A DNA stretch of 64,000 bases, taken from positions 5,270,001 to 5,334,000 of the forward strand of contig NGZR01000003.1 in the NCBI GenBank assembly GCA_002197995.1. Direction: 5' to 3'. The stretch comes from Gaeumannomyces sp. JS-464. Its lineage: Eukaryota; Ascomycota; Sordariomycetes; Magnaporthales; Magnaporthaceae. The position numbers were made by a program, and so were the translations under genes. Positions within the stretch are counted from its first letter, which is position 1, and every line of letters starts with the position of its first letter. The notes beneath the pieces are model-generated. The model searched no databases. It was given only the letters and a program-made list of their open reading frames with translations, and was not told the DNA's origin. Below are positions 32,963 through 44,608 of the stretch, piece after piece.

Positions 32963-34834
32963 AGTTGCGATTGGGATGTGTGTAGGTGGCGTGACACGAA
33001 GTGATGCTCTTGTTTGTTTCCTGGTGGCTGTTTGCTTCCCCGATGTCGAGCCGGCAAGACCGATGGTTCTCTGGTATCTCACGACTTACTGTGGTCCCAG
33101 GTAGGCACATACATAGGTAGGTATTTTACCGCGCACGACGCTGCGGTTGTCTGCCCTAACTGGCGATCTTTCAGAGTCGCACAGAGGCGAATCCTACCAA
33201 TGCGAGCTCAGAGTAATCCCCGGGGGTTCGTAACGGGCCCGACACCAAATCTTCGTAAATTCCGGGGGGCTGAAGGCTGGGGTGCAGATCATCAGCGGCT
33301 CGAGAGAAGACACCCAATGGAGGCAAGAGCATCGTCGGGTTCATTCCGCAGATGGCCAGGTCGATGCCACGCCGTTCGCATGGGCGACACTGTCATTGGA
33401 CGCCGCGCCGGATAGCTGGCCCGCTAGCTGAGAGCAGGGCGCTGTGGCCGATAGGGCGGTTGGGTGCCTGTTGCTTTGGTGGCTGCCTACCATCAACCAA
33501 AGATGGAGCCGAAACGCCACCCTTCAAACCTCGTGTTCTGCAGTCGTGGTTCGAGAACCAAAACGCGTCCACGCAATCGGCCCTTTGAGGATTACCGAGT
33601 CATCCAGTACGCGCCATTTTACTACGTAGGGTGTACAAAGTTGACGTCGCCGACGGATTCTGGGGACACAAATAACAACAAAAACAATCCAGTTAATAGT
33701 CGGCTTGGGGAATGTCTCCTGAATATCCAGCTAAGAACGTCTAGGGTACGCATTCCTGAAGAGAAACGATCTGAAGAAGACCCTCGACAGAAGTGGACGG
33801 GCTGGAGGCTGAACTCGACGATCCTTCATTTGTCCCACTAAATTCTGACGTTTCCACACTGGCCAGCGACGTCATCGTCGGACAGCTCGGCGAGATGTCG
33901 TAAGAGAAGCCGGCCCGATAGTTTTATCGCGGCCTAGTGCTGCGGGATGCATTCCATAGCATGCGGCTGAGGCGGCGATTCCCGGCGAGGCTCGCAGTCG
34001 CCTCGCGTGATGGTGCCTCGTCGCAGCGGAGGGTCAAGTGTTGACCACCCGGCATCTTGTGGTCGTACCAACAATTTGGCGAGTTATCTCCAGACTTGAA
34101 GACACGATTCCATGCATCGCGTCGTCTTCTACCTCTGAAGTCTCGGAGGCCCTGGCTTCAAACACGTGTCCAGCGTTGTGCGCAAGAGGCGCGAAGGTGG
34201 AGTGCCAGTCACGATTGAGCATTGTCACTTTCCCATTGCAGGCTGTCAGTGATCTCGGCAAGCGCTGCCCACCCCACATTAGGCGGGGATGCCCCTGGAC
34301 GAGCACCAAATCACCAAATCCTACCCCGAATTCCAACACGTGCTCTGCCAGAGCACCCACCCTCGCGGAGAAAATCTGCAAGACACGAGCCATGGCGGAC
34401 TCTTCATGCTGGGCGGATCGCTTGTTTCGCTTGCATCTCCCGGATTCAGGAGGTGGCCCAGCGCACGTGGGCACGGAAACATGACAATTCGATTGTCGAC
34501 AGCCTTCCAATTCCAAGCCTTTGCCGGGGAGCCGCCAGGACGCGAAAGAGGAGACCTTGGCATAATGTGAAATTACACCACTCCCCGAAGAGGGGCTGTC
34601 GCTCTGGCTTGTGGAGTCTGGGGATGGTCGGGCGAGGACCAGGTCACATACAAAAACATGGCCACAAGACGTGCTCGACAACGAGGTCCGCCCTCTACAT
34701 GTCCAGAGCACCGTGCCGCCTCGAGGGTTCCATCAGCTGCTAGTCGACGTCCGTCTGTCTGCAGCCCGCGTCGGTGTCAACATTCCATACGGCCTCGTTG
34801 AGCCTGCCCGTCTGACTTCCTCGGCCACGGCGCC
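32963..34834. other. Intergenic, 1.9 kb
   Basis: Several overlapping open frames on both strands at 34030-34740 shadow each other and carry no domain. Treated as non-coding; it includes the acid phosphatase promoter. Confidence 0.45.
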
Positions 34835-36430
34835 ATGACTCTCGCCGCTTCTCTCGGGGCCATCCTGGCCGGCGTGAGCCTCGTCCACGCCCAGGGCGCG
34901 GGCACGCGACTGGATCCCGTCCAGCCCGTCCGCCTGCCCGACGCCGCCTTCGCCAAGAACCCGCTCGCCCACCTGGGCGGCAACGGCCCCTGGACGGACG
35001 CCGGCAACGTTAACGGCATCTCGTCCGACGTGCCCGAGAACTGCCACGTCGACCAGGCCGCCTACGTGCTGCGCCACGGGTCGCGCTACCCGGACCCGGG
35101 CGCCCATCGCGGCTGGGTTGACATGGCCCGCCGGTTCAGGGAGAGCAACTACACCGCGACCGGTCCGCTGTCCTTCTTCCACACTTGGGACACCCCCCTG
35201 ACGCGCCCGGACATCCAGATCGCCCAGCTCAGCCAGACGGGGTACAAGGAGCTGCACGACCTGGGTTACACCCTGCGGACCCGCTACCCGGCTTTGTACC
35301 AGGAGGGTGAGCCGTTTTACGTGTACGCTAACAACTACACGCGCGTCCTGCAAACGGCCCAGCTTTTCCTCAAGGGCTACCTGGGGCCCAACGCCACGGC
35401 CCTGGGCAACGTCGTCGCCGTCACCGGCCGCGGCTTCCCCGACCAGCTGGCCAACACGCTCGCGCCGTCCGACATGTGCCCGACCTTTGTCGACGACTAC
35501 GACAGGCAGCAGGCCGAGTGGCAGCCGCGGTGGCTGCCGGCCTTCAAGGCGCGCCTGTCGCAGCACATCACGGGCGATCTGCAGCTCGAGGACGGCCAGT
35601 GGAACGACTTTGCCTATATCTGCGGCTTCGAGTCCCAGATCCGCGGCCGCCTCTCCCCTTTTGTGACACCCTCACCGACGCCGACCTGGCCGCCTACGAG
35701 TACCAGCAGGACCTCCGCTACTGGTACGGCCACGGGCCCGGTGCCGCCGTGGCGTCGCGCATGATGGTGCCCTTCCTCGACGCCCTCGTAAAGCGCTTCG
35801 TCGAGGGCCCGGACGCCGACCGGGGCGTGGATCCTGACGGCACCACCGAGTTTGCGGTCCCCAAGCTGCTCATGAATTTTCTGAACGACGGCCAGCTTAA
35901 CCAGCTCGCGGCCGCCATTGGCGTTTTCGAGAAGCAAGGAGTCGCTGCCGACGGACCGCATGCCCGAGGACCGCCTGTGGCGCAGCTCGCGCATCTCGCC
36001 CATGCGCGGCACCATCGCCTTTGAGCGCCTCAACTGCCGCGTCCCGGGCGGCGGCGCCGGCAACGGCACCGCGCCCGCGCCCACCGCCACTGCCACCAGG
36101 CGGGCGTGCAAGGCGAGGCCCACGGGCGCTGCGGGAGCGGCGCAGAGGAACAAGAGGCAGGCGACTGGTGGCGGTAGCCCCAGCCGCAACGAGACATACA
36201 TCCGCATCCGGATCAACGAGGCCGTCTACCCAGTCCCCTCGTGCCAGGACGGGCCCGGCAGGTCGTGCCGAGTGGCCGACTACGCAAAGTACGTGGGCGA
36301 CAAGCTCGCCGCCATCGGCAGCTTTGCGCAGCTGTGCAACGCGACGGCCCCGGGAACGCCCAGCCAGGTCCAGGGCGCCAGTTTCCTGACGAACCTCCAC
36401 CAGAGCCACCTGAAGATCATCCACCCTTAG
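34835..36430 (+). pseudogene. Secreted histidine acid phosphatase with two frame slips
   Basis: ATG 34835 with signal peptide (MTLAASLGAILAGVSLVHAQ), stop 36430. The phosphohistidine motif YVLRHGSRYPD is present (about residue 80), along with NNYTRVLQTAQLFLKGY and WNDFAYICGFESQIRGR. Near 35660-35670 the frame slips by -1 at a CCCCTTTT run: SPF continues as CDTLTDADLAAYEYQQDLRY. Near 35936-35939 it slips by +1 (EKQ continues as ESLPTDRMPEDR). Repaired length is about 531 residues. The family's HD dipeptide lies where this protein reads NFLNDGQ, so its His appears to be Asn. A Pro/Ala/Arg-rich insert (about 36050-36170) precedes the C-terminal Cys-containing end. It would release phosphate from phytate or other esters outside the cell if active. 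Confidence 0.72.
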
Positions 36431-36624
36431 ATGCCAGAGTGGCAACTTGAATGAAGTATAATGATGTTATATGTACTTAATTCGTAATAAACTAATAAAA
36501 CGTATATACAACAAATCCCCCTCCCATTCGTCCCCTTTCCCACCTTTCCAGGCTTGGGATGTCCCAGGTCCCCGACCGCCATCGCCAACCACCAACCCAC
36601 AAAACACCTTTCCCAGGAGCGCGG

Positions 36625-37421
36625 CTAGCACGTGTTCAGCATGCTGGTCAGCGCCGTCTTCTCGGCGCTGGTGACGGTCAGCTCCCAGAAGCTCTTGACC
36701 TGGACCCAGGCCTTGGCGTAGGTGCAGTGGAAGGACGCCAGGGGCGGCTTCCACTTGTCGGGGCTGCTGTCGCTCTTGCTGTTGTTGACCCTGCCGGTCA
36801 CGGCCCAGAGCTGGGGGCGGGTGATGTCGTTGGCGAACTGCTGGCGCTTGGACGTGGTCCAGGAGGCGGCGCCGGACTGTGCGTGTGGTTGACTTTGTTA
36901 AAAACACCAACCAACATAAGGAAAGCAAAGGGGAGAAAAAGAAGAAACAAGGCAACGTACAACCCAGGCGTTCTTCAAGGCGACAATGTGGTCGATCTGG
37001 ATGTCGGAGGCGCTGGTCCACCTGCCACCGTCGTAGGGGCTCACCCACGTGCCCGACACGGCGTTGCAAGCCGCGTTGGTCTTGACGTTGGTGCCGTCGC
37101 GCTGGAGCACAAACTCCCTGGTGTTGCAGGTGCCGGAGACGGTGGTCCAGGTAGGGAAGAGACTCCTGCTGTACCCGTCGCCGCTGCCCCACGCAGCCAC
37201 GGTGAGGCCGGCGAGCTGAGCCTTGGCGGCCGAGGTGGACGGGATTCCCGGCTGTGATTTCAAGGATCAGTTTACGATTGTCCCGCACATTTCTCGGGGA
37301 CCTTCGCTCCGTTCTCGCCGGCATATTTGCCTAGGGGTTCGGGCTTGCTTACGGGCGCAGGCTCGGGAATAGGGGCCGCGATGGCCAGGCCAACGAACGA
37401 CAGGAGCACCGAGAACTTCAT
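36625..37421 (-). CDS. Secreted HNH-type nuclease (DUF1524/GmrSD C-terminal-like)
   Basis: Exons 37353-37421, 36961-37251 and 36625-36876; introns 101 and 84 bp; 203 residues. The signal peptide (MKFSVLLSFVGLAIAAP) is followed by a short propeptide (IPEPAPPGIP). The catalytic motif SDIQIDHIVALKNAW (about 110-125) is the DxxxxDH(I/V)VAL nuclease core. TSKRQQFANDITRP and a late DSSPDKWKPP complete the family pattern, and cysteines at CNTREF and ACNAV suggest a disulphide. Such secreted proteins are common in filamentous fungi and are predicted extracellular DNases. The activity is predicted only. No frame break is seen. Confidence 0.85.
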
Positions 37422-39213
37422 TGTTGAAGACCGAGTGGGAAGCTAGTATAGGCAAAGAGGGACCTTGAGGCGAGGGTGGATGGGTTCAGTCGGGCTCGCT
37501 GTCGAACAGACCCATCGACTGGGTAGACATTGAAGGGGGAAATGGCTAGGTTATGTATGAGCCCGCCCTCATCCACTGCCACCCTCCCATCGAAAATGCC
37601 TCTCGGTGTCGGGGTCCCAATGCCAATGAGGGGCTCTTCCCCGGCCGCCGGAGCACGCTTAGTCGATATCTCTGGTGGGCGGGCTGGCGCGCGCCGCTGC
37701 GGCCCCCAGTGCAGCTGAATCGAAACACAACGCCTCCATGGCTTAGGCTCGCACGACGGCCATTGACGGGCGCGGATTGGCCAGCGGGCGCTGTCACCAA
37801 GCCACCACCACCACCACCGCCGCCGCGGCCTTCCCGAATTGAAGGGCCGCTACACGGGCCAATGCCAGGTCTGGCAATGCTCCGCCGAGGGGGTGCAGGT
37901 GTAGGAAGAGGAGGAGGAGGAGGAGCGCCCCCGCGCCGTTTACTCGCCCGCGCCGCTCGAGAGGTTTGAGCCACGCCCAGGGAGGGATGGACCCCTAAAT
38001 TGGAGGAGACGGATAGGTGCCAAATGGCGTGGCACGTGTGCAGGCTAGCTATCGCGAACTGCCGAATCAGGGGTCATCCCCGCCTCTGTCAGCCCGGGCG
38101 TCCCAGCTACCGCCAGCGACGGGCCAATCACCAGGCACAGGCGGGCCATGCCTTTCCCATGCGGGCACGCACCACCAGCCGAGTCGTGCAGGGAACTGAC
38201 CTTCCTGTTCTGGAATAATTGCTAAATGTTTTGGTTTCCCATCAAGAAGGAAGGAGATGAGCGCTCGACATCCACCCGCGATGCACGGTGAGGCGGAGGG
38301 TTTTGTCCGTTTCAACTAGAGAGCTGTGTGCTGTTCGCAATCTTGGTTTTATGGTTCAATGGAACCTTCGTTCTGCTACTCGCCAGGTGTTGGTGATCCC
38401 GTTGCGGCTTTTGACATTAGACCAGACTGACAGCCCAGCTTCCTCGCATCAAATTTACACCAATGCGCACCTCTGGGCAACAGCTCCGCGGAGGGTATCA
38501 CTCTCTTCCGCCCGAGGCCTAGGCACCGCGGCCTCCGGCCTCCCGGAGGGGCGGCTGATATGCCAAAGCATAAAAAGAGGGCAGCCGGTGGAGTGAAGCG
38601 GCCAACTCCCCCATGCCCCGCCCCGGCACGCGACCCTCCGTACAACGTATAGTCGATATACTACTGTCATTTGTTGACAAGAAAAGGCCGCTTCCTTGAA
38701 ACGTTTCCGACTTCAGTGAAGCTGCTCGCTTATATTGCTATGGGGATGGAAAGTGTGTGCCCGGCTCGAGATTGCCGGATCGCCAAGCCGGCAACCGCGC
38801 AGATCTGGAGTCCCCTCGGCTGACAGTCCCCAACTGACAGGCGTAAGAAAGGGGCCTGGTTTGATTCACCCTAGCCCCTGTCAGCGTTGTCTGCCTCCAT
38901 GGTTGGCTGCGGACCAGAAGCTAGGTAACAGTCGGAAATCAACTCATCTTTCCTCTTTTCATTTTGATTGCCAGTCAGGCGAGCCAGAGACAGCGACAAT
39001 ACGGATTACCCGTCAGGGTCAGTTGAAATCTCAAGTCGGATGACGCGAGATGGACGAGACTGACTTGGTCGGAAAGTAACGCCAGAGCTGACAAGTCCCC
39101 AGAAGATGCACACACTAAGGCTAGCCTCACAACATCTTCACATGTGGTCCTGTACTCGTATGCTGGCAACCAGCTCGTCCGTATTACAGGCAGCATTATC
39201 TAGAGTTGTATAT
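37422..39213. other. Intergenic, 1.8 kb
   Basis: Nuclease promoter and 3' flank of kynureninase. It contains GC-rich simple repeats (accaccaccaccgccgcc, about 37803; aggaggaggaggagg, about 37908). No gene recognised. Confidence 0.45.
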
Positions 39214-40940
39214 CTACGCCATAACAGCCGACCTGATTGCGTTGACGCACCTCCACACGTCCTCGAACGTGTTGTACATGGGCACCGGCGCCACGCGAAT
39301 CACGTTGGGCTTCCGCTTGTCAAGCACGACTCCCGCCTCGCCCAGCTTCTCCACGACCGTGTCGAGCAGGCCCTCGCGCAGCAGCACGCTCAGCTGCGCT
39401 CCGCGTTCCTCCTTGTTGGCCGGCGTGATGATGCGGAACGCGGGCTCCCGCTTCTCCGTCTGCCCCTGATCCTCGTCCGCCACGACCTGGTGCAGGAGGT
39501 GCTCGGCGTACGCCGTCAGGCGCAGCGACTTTGCGCGCAGCTCGGCCATGCTGGTGCGGCCAAAGACGGACAGGGCGCCGCCGAGGGCGGCGAGGTCGAT
39601 GGCGCTGGGGTTGGACACGATCCAGCCCTGCGCGCCGGGCGTCGGGACGAACTCCTTGGCCATGTCGAACCGCACGCTCTTGTCGCCGCCGTACCAGCCC
39701 GACAGTCTGGGGTGGTACTGGGCCTGCCCGCCCTGGTCCTGGAGCGGACGACCTCGCCGTGGCGGCGGTGCACGTAGGCGCCCGCGATGGCGCCCGGGCC
39801 GGCGTTGAGGTACTTGTAGGTGCACCAGACGGCGAAGTCGACGCCCCAGTCGTGCAGCCGCAGCGGCACGTTGCCGGCCGCGTGCGCCAGGTCCCAGCCC
39901 ACCACGATGCCCTTGGCGCGGGCATGGGCTGTGATGCGCGCTATATCGAAGAGCTGCCCGCTCCAGTACTGGATGCCGGGGAGGAGGAGCAGGGCGGTGC
40001 TCTCGGCGTGCTCGTCGATGGTGCTCAGAATCTTCTCCGTCGAGATGTAGAAGTTCTCGTCCGGATGTAGCTCCACCAGCGACTTTGTTGGGTCCAAGCC
40101 ATGCCATTGGATCTGGGAAGTGATGGCGTACTGTTTTTGTGGTACTGTTAGCGAATTGTCGCTTTTGCGGGTGTGGCTATGCGTTGTAAGGAGAAAGCAA
40201 CGACAACATACAGTGTCGCTGGGAAACGGCTTCCACTCAGCGATGATCTTGTGCCTCGCCACCGTGGGCCGGTAGAAGCTTGCCATCATAAAATGCAAGT
40301 TGGCCGTCAGCGTGTTCATGATGGCGACCTCGTCGGGACCCGCAGCACCGACTATGGGTACCGACTTGGCCGCAAGGTCGGCCGCCATGTCCTGCCAGCT
40401 GCCGCCCAGTGGCGAGTTGTCCAGCGCCGTGAAGTGCCCATGCACACCGACTGAGGCCCATGTCTCGAGCTGCGCGTGCAGGTACTCCCGCACCGCCTTG
40501 GGCTGCAGCCCCAGCGAGTTGCCGCAAAAGTACACTGCGGGGGCGGTCTCCTCGGAGCCGGGCCGGCTGCTGCCGCTGCGCTCTCCGCCGTCCCATTCTC
40601 TGGGCAGACTGCTGCGAAGACGGAGACTTGTGGTTTGGTGGGTAAGCTATACGTGGAAACACATACGGGGGGTGTTAGTCTATGCACACACGGCTGCAAG
40701 CGGACAAGTCGAGTGGGCCGGCAGCTAGGATAGATATCGAGACACTCCACGAGCGGATCAAGGCGAGCCGATCCACTCACCAGGAATCTTGCCATCCAGC
40801 GCCTTCTTCTTCAGCGAGGCTACGGTGGGGAAATGAAGCTCCCGCAAGTGCCGCAAACGGTCCTGGGCGTCCTGCGAGCGAGCGTACTCTAGCGTGTTTG
40901 CATTGGCCGGAAACTCGATGGGTTCCGAAGTCGCAGACAT
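39214..40940 (-). CDS. BNA5: Kynureninase, one-base frame break in exon 3
   Basis: Exons 40781-40940, 40212-40597 and 39214-40130; introns 183 and 81 bp; phases agree. Start [13 protein letters not shown]. Landmarks: [14 protein letters not shown] (about 75), [46 protein letters not shown] with the PLP-site Asp, and [15 protein letters not shown] with the PLP Schiff-base Lys. Near 39745 the frame loses one base: GEVV must continue as [20 protein letters not shown]. Repaired length is 487 residues, normal for the family. It cleaves kynurenine or 3-hydroxykynurenine to anthranilate or 3-hydroxyanthranilate plus alanine (tryptophan catabolism, de novo NAD synthesis). The divergent neighbour is indoleamine dioxygenase. 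Because the gene is conserved and only one base is off, a consensus error is the simplest reading. Confidence 0.88.
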
Positions 40941-42017
40941 GATCTCTGACTGACACAACGGTCGCTAGATGGGATGGAAGGTTAAAGGATGACGTGCAGG
41001 AGTGGGTAGCACACTGGTGAATGGGCAGGGGGGCGTCGGAGGAAAGAGGCGAGGAGGCGGGTGGTAGGCTTGTCAGTATAAAGTTGGTGGCTTTTCCGGT
41101 CTGTCCCACTTAGTCGAGCGGATCTGGCGTGTTCCCTCTTTGGTTGTGCACTTCTCTCCTTGGCTCTGGTCAGTTCGTCTAGGCCGGCCGAGTGAGGACG
41201 GCTGAACACACTTTGTAGACAGCGTTGCTGCGCGCAGTATCTCGGCCTTTGCGCTCGGCGCGAGCGGCGGCTGGGCGATTGATTCAGGGCTGCATGGCGG
41301 CTGCTGCACTGCCCCACGCGCTGCTCCGATGCCGCAGCGCGGGCGTCGCCGCGTTCCTGCATGTTCCAGGCCGCCTGAAAGCCGCAGATGCTGACGCAGC
41401 GGCGAACAATTCCATGAGAGCTCCATGCGTGACGTCCAACAGCACGCGATCGACCCACCACGTGGGCATTCCGCGCTGCCCGACCGAAGCCGCCGCTAGC
41501 CGAATTTCGCGATGGCCAACAGCGGAGTTCACCAACCTCGCGTGCAAGGCCAACCTTGGTTCCTGCTCGTTCCAAGCGAAGCATGCCTGCTAGCGCCGGA
41601 AGAAACAGGCACAGGACGGGTCAGATGAGGCAATTACTGGCAGTTTCCTGGAGGCTTCTGATATTTTGTCTCCATTTATATTCATTTCTATGACAAATTG
41701 TCCATCTCACCGCTCGTGTCGCGGCCGGCTTCGGGATCTTGAATCTTGGAGTGCTCCATGGCAGGGTCAGGGGCCATGGCGCGGCCGAGACGGCGTTTCC
41801 TTAAGGTGTCTTCGAGAGTCCTGGCCTAGCAAACCGGACGACCTATGTGCCAGAGCATCGTGCCTTCCCCCATCAGACTTGCTACTTCCCGCTCTGTCAG
41901 AACCTTGGTTGCAGCGGAGTCAGCGCAAACCTTGGGCCGAGTCTGAAATCCATTCTATTCAACCAACCGTCTTAGCCTGTCTTGCTGGGCCTTTGGCTCC
42001 TCCTCTTCTTCCCTGCC
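40941..42017. promoter_or_regulatory. Divergent intergenic region between kynureninase and IDO
   Basis: 1077 bp between two start codons facing apart, for enzymes of the same pathway. The open frame on the minus strand at 40982-41584 has no motif and I read it as non-coding. Shared control is inferred from arrangement. Confidence 0.45.
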
Positions 42018-43547
42018 ATGTCACCGCACGAAAGGACGCCCAAACAGCAACACGCAGCGCTTGAAGACCTCCTTGCCACGACGTTCGCTGTGACCGCCAA
42101 TGGCTTCCTACCGGCCCAGGCTCCGCTAGCACGCATACCCGATGCATACTACGAGCCATGGGAGACTCTGGCTAAGGACCTCCCCAGACTTCTGCGGGAA
42201 GGCAGGCTGAGAACCGCCGTCGAGGCTCTGCCAATTCTCGACTGCTCTCGGCTCGGCCCGGAGCCCGAGTGGAGAAGGGCGTACATCATCTTGACTTTCT
42301 TCACGCACGCCTATGTCTGGGGTGGCGAGACTCCATCGGAACGCCTGCCGCCCCAGGTTGCAGTCCCCGTTTTGGCCGTATCGAGCCATCTTGATCTGCC
42401 CCCGGCCGTGACCTACGCTGCTGCGAATTTGTGGAACTTCCGCACTACCGGCGCCGCGGAAGATGCCGCTTCGTTTAGCGACCTGGAGTCCCTCGACTGC
42501 CTGCTCAGCTTCACCGGAACCCCCGACGAGTCGTGGTTCTACATGATCAGCGTGGCCATGGAGTGCGAGGGCGGCGAGATCATCTCGACCATGCTCTCCG
42601 CCATGGAGCGCATCTTGCCTCCGGGCGCCAACGGTGCAGCCGAGTACGCCGTCGTCACGGCCGCGCTGGAGCAGCTCATGGCATGCATCCGTCGCGTCGG
42701 CCGCGTCCTGGACCGCATGCACGAGCGCTGTGAGCCCGACGTCTTCTACCACGCCATCCGCCCCTTCCTTGCCGGCAGCAAGAACATGCAGGCCGCTGGC
42801 CTGCCGCGCGGCGTCTTCTACGAGCGCGGCGGGGGCGAGGGCGAGTGGTTGCGGCTCAGGGGCGGGAGCAACGGGCAGTCGTCGCTGATCCAGTTCTTCG
42901 ACATCGTCTTGGGCGTCGAGCACACTGCGACTGAGAACCAGAACTCTGGTGCCGCCGAAGGACGGCCTGTGTCGCCGACTCTCTCCAAACCCAAGGAGAA
43001 GGGTCCTGTCGAGGAGGAGCCCGAGCTCCCCTTCCACGAGGAGGTGCGCGCTTACATGCCCGGCCCTCACCGGCGGTTCCTCGCGCACCTCCGTGCTCTG
43101 CCCAGCATCCGCCACTTTGCCCTCGAGCCGTTCAGCGCTGCTGACGACCCGCTATCGGCGGAGAAGCAGCTGCTCCGGGAGACGTTTCAGCGCGCCACCA
43201 AGGTCCTGGCCGAGTTCCGCAACAAGCACCTGCAGATTGTCACGCGGTACATCGTCGTGCCCTCCCGCAAGCACCAGCAGAACCAGCAAAAGGGGTCCAT
43301 CGGCCTCGCCAGTGTTGGAACCAGCGTCTGGCGCGAGCCGCCGCAGAACCCCGTCGCCTTGCCCAAGGGCGCCGGAGTCTCGCCTGAGGGCAGGGCTGCA
43401 GGAGATGACAAGGGCGACATTCGCGGTCGTCGCATGTCAGAGACACAGCTCACCGGCACCGGAGGCACTGCCCTGATGCCCTTCTTGAAGCAGGTCCGGG
43501 ACGAGACCCTTCGCGCTGGTCGACCGGACTCGGCCCAGCTTGCTTAG
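42018..43547 (+). CDS. BNA2: Indoleamine 2,3-dioxygenase
   Basis: Continuous 509-residue frame from ATG 42018 (context gccATGt). Family blocks: YEPWETLAKDLPRLL near the N-terminus, LPILDCSRLGPEPEWRRAY, LTFFTHAYVWGGETPSERLP, LPPAVTYAAANLWNF, then LRGGSNGQSSLIQFFDIVLG and the proximal heme-ligand region AYMPGPHRRFLAHL, with His at about residue 351. A final RYIVVPSRKH belongs to the same fold. The low-complexity part EGRPVSPTLSKPKEKGPVEE (about 315-335) is a lineage insertion. The enzyme opens the indole ring of L-tryptophan to N-formylkynurenine using heme and O2. Its placement next to kynureninase makes a two-gene kynurenine-pathway cluster. No introns are apparent. Confidence 0.92.
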   Translation: MSPHERTPKQQHAALEDLLATTFAVTANGFLPAQAPLARIPDAYYEPWETLAKDLPRLLREGRLRTAVEALPILDCSRLGPEPEWRRAYIILTFFTHAYVWGGETPSERLPPQVAVPVLAVSSHLDLPPAVTYAAANLWNFRTTGAAEDAASFSDLESLDCLLSFTGTPDESWFYMISVAMECEGGEIISTMLSAMERILPPGANGAAEYAVVTAALEQLMACIRRVGRVLDRMHERCEPDVFYHAIRPFLAGSKNMQAAGLPRGVFYERGGGEGEWLRLRGGSNGQSSLIQFFDIVLGVEHTATENQNSGAAEGRPVSPTLSKPKEKGPVEEEPELPFHEEVRAYMPGPHRRFLAHLRALPSIRHFALEPFSAADDPLSAEKQLLRETFQRATKVLAEFRNKHLQIVTRYIVVPSRKHQQNQQKGSIGLASVGTSVWREPPQNPVALPKGAGVSPEGRAAGDDKGDIRGRRMSETQLTGTGGTALMPFLKQVRDETLRAGRPDSAQLA

Positions 43548-44608
43548 GTCACCTCCCGCCCCGGCTAGAATTCGTATCTACCTTCCTTTTTTTTCGCTGT
43601 TCATGTCCTCTGGGAGGCGACAGCGCTGCCATTTTGCTCTTTTGCAATTTTCTCTTCCTTTTACTTTTTCCTTCTACATTTTTCTTGTCACCAGCATCAG
43701 CATAGCGTTCGGGACGGCGTCCGCGGAGAAGCTGCAGCATCACAGACTGCGGTATACCTCAGGAGTCCTTTGTTACATGTATTATAGAGAACGGCACCGT
43801 GGAGACTGCTGCATCACAGGCTGCGGCACACCTCAGGAGTTCTGGCTTGATCATACACAAGAAGAATAGCGTCCGTGGAGACGGCCCAGGCTTCGCGGCC
43901 GGGCATACCTCAGGAGTTCTTGTCTCGTAAAAATAGATCGACTTTGTTTCGCAATCCTCACCGGAATATCGTAACGGGCATGAACACTAGCAGTTGACAT
44001 CCTGGAGAAAACGATATTCACGAGACCTCTCGTTTGTTGGGTCTTTTTGCCAGGCTGACAAATGGCCCCGTTGGAGCTGTCTTAGTTCTTTGATACGGTC
44101 GTACGGTTGTCCATTGTGGCAGGCTTTGAGCCAAGATATGCAAGGGCAAGATGCCTATGATCCTCGGAACCTGGCTGGGCGAGAATATCCTTTGCTTATC
44201 GGCTTGGAAAGGTAAACCATGGATGTTCGCTACCATGATTTATTTTCCCATCTCCTCTCTCATCAATGCTACCTTCCGTTTTGCGAGAACCAAGTCCAGC
44301 TATGGCACGTCAACCGCCGTTGGTGCGGGGAAACCCTGCATATCGTGCAACCTACAGCCAAGTGGGTAAGCATGATGTATTACCATGATATGGTGCGTCT
44401 CGCGTGCGATTAACCCGATTGTGTTCCCGCTGGTTCGGGTCGGAACTTTGCTTATCTATCCAGAGACCTATGCAAATCCTCTGTAAGCTGCGGAAACGTT
44501 GCATTTTTGGGGCGACACACTGGCTTCTCGGCAAAGCTCAAAATGTCTACCTCGGTCGGGTGAAACCTGGGCCAGCCGCCTCGGTCGTTTGTCCCCAAGA
44601 GCCCTACC
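43548..44608. other. Intergenic with imperfect triplicate repeat
   Basis: 3' flank of IDO and promoter of the OPT transporter. It contains the repeat listed separately; no gene recognised. Confidence 0.45.
43706..43920 (+). repeat. Three imperfect tandem copies, period about 75-85 bp
   Basis: Three diverged copies (about 43706-43770, 43793-43842, 43869-43920) share a block with GTGGAGA, a GCATCACAG-like part and the near-invariant ACACCTCAGGAGTTC or ATACCTCAGGAGTTC ending. They lie directly after the IDO stop, so they may form part of its 3' UTR. Confidence 0.6.

Noticed and set aside
34034..34743. Overlapping open frames on both strands before the acid phosphatase
   Set aside because: Four frames shadow one another and none shows a family signature.
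40982..41584. 200-residue minus-strand open frame between kynureninase and IDO
   Set aside because: Arg/Ser/Ala-rich with no domain; sits in a divergent promoter region.
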